From the NCBI RefSeq assembly GCF_014694455.1, contig NZ_JAAUWT010000004.1, forward strand, positions 186,001 through 250,000: DNA of 64,000 nt, read 5' to 3'. The DNA comes from Vibrio sp. S9_S30 (GTDB lineage: Bacteria > Pseudomonadota > Gammaproteobacteria > Enterobacterales > Vibrionaceae). The position numbers and the translations under genes were made by a program. Positions 63,873 through 64,000 of this stretch are shown in pieces (within the stretch, counting starts at the first letter, position 1; each line of letters opens with the position of its first letter). A model generated the notes under the pieces. That model was not told where the DNA came from. It saw only the letters and a list, made by a program, of their open reading frames with translations, and did no database searches.

Positions 63873-64000
63873 ATGATCATAGACAGTCACTTACATCTAT
63901 GGGATTTGGATGAGTTCGATTTGCCATGGGTCACAGGATTTGAAGCGCTCAATAAAACGTTTAGTTTGGACATGTACCAATCTGACTTTAAATCCGTCGA
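63873..64000 (+). CDS. Amidohydrolase-family protein, lactonase-like (cut by window)
   Basis: The first 42 codons of an amidohydrolase-2-type enzyme. The metal-binding motif HLHLW in DSHLHLWDLDEF is at the N-terminus, as in L-fucono-1,5-lactonase and similar sugar-lactone hydrolases. AAGGAGA precedes the ATG by 7 bases. The 3' end lies outside the window. In this locus a sugar-lactone hydrolase would fit uronate or deoxy-sugar catabolism. Confidence 0.8.
   Translation, partial: MIIDSHLHLWDLDEFDLPWVTGFEALNKTFSLDMYQSDFKSV

Overview
The window looks like a chromosomal segment of a marine gammaproteobacterium, most likely a Vibrio or close relative. This rests on gene content I recognise: cydDC-trxB, NAD-malic enzyme of the maeA type, the long form of purC, DUF3334/DUF3392/DUF3581 proteins, a complete hut operon and several TRAP and ABC sugar importers. 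It also rests on a 282-bp inverted-repeat element whose ends (TATACCCAAGT...) I associate with vibrio genomes. No rRNA, tRNA, CRISPR array, prophage or intact insertion sequence was seen.

Layout. 1-6.3 kb: a cut hybrid sensor kinase, a fructose-type ABC importer (frcBCA) and a second periplasmic binding protein that may be the sensor's ligand receptor. 6.3-24.6 kb: ordinary chromosome with cydDC, trxB, a 2OG-Fe(II) oxygenase, a DUF2797 protein, two inner-membrane proteins (SanA, DUF3392), a diguanylate cyclase, maeA, a DEAH helicase, ygfF and a GNAT acetyltransferase. 24.7-33.8 kb: a ten-gene minus-strand operon encoding a stand-alone, highly reducing type II polyketide/fatty-acid-like assembly line. 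It has an ACP, two catalytically intact ketosynthases, one chain-length-factor-like ketosynthase, two PKS-type dehydratases (one lacking the catalytic Asp), a ketoreductase, a half-length SDR-like partner, an alpha/beta-hydrolase and an Sfp-type phosphopantetheinyl transferase. About 1.1 kb of very AT-rich non-coding DNA lies upstream. It is not an aryl polyene cluster, and I consider it the best candidate for an undescribed system here.

34.8-46.9 kb: purC with a PurR box, a LexA-controlled sulA-like gene, a small zinc-ribbon protein, a Sel1-transmembrane-DnaJ protein, the MITE-like element, DUF2786 and DUF3334 genes, ydiJ, a GNAT, a second diguanylate cyclase and DUF3581. 47.0-53.7 kb: histidine utilisation (hutC, hutIGUH) with HutC-type operators. 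54.1-64 kb: a carbohydrate locus with divergent uxuB/uxuA, a ROK repressor, nagBA, a TRAP transporter and the start of an amidohydrolase. Similar AC-N7-GT palindromes lie in the uxuB/uxuA and ROK/nagB gaps, which suggests one regulon for a sugar giving both a hexuronate and an amino sugar.

A second theme runs through the whole window. At least eight unrelated short direct-repeat arrays (unit 16-19 bp, 2-10 copies) lie in non-coding gaps. Several begin at, or just after, a stop codon and look like reiterations of the 3' end of the preceding gene. The longest is ten perfectly phased 16-bp units inside the polyketide-like operon.
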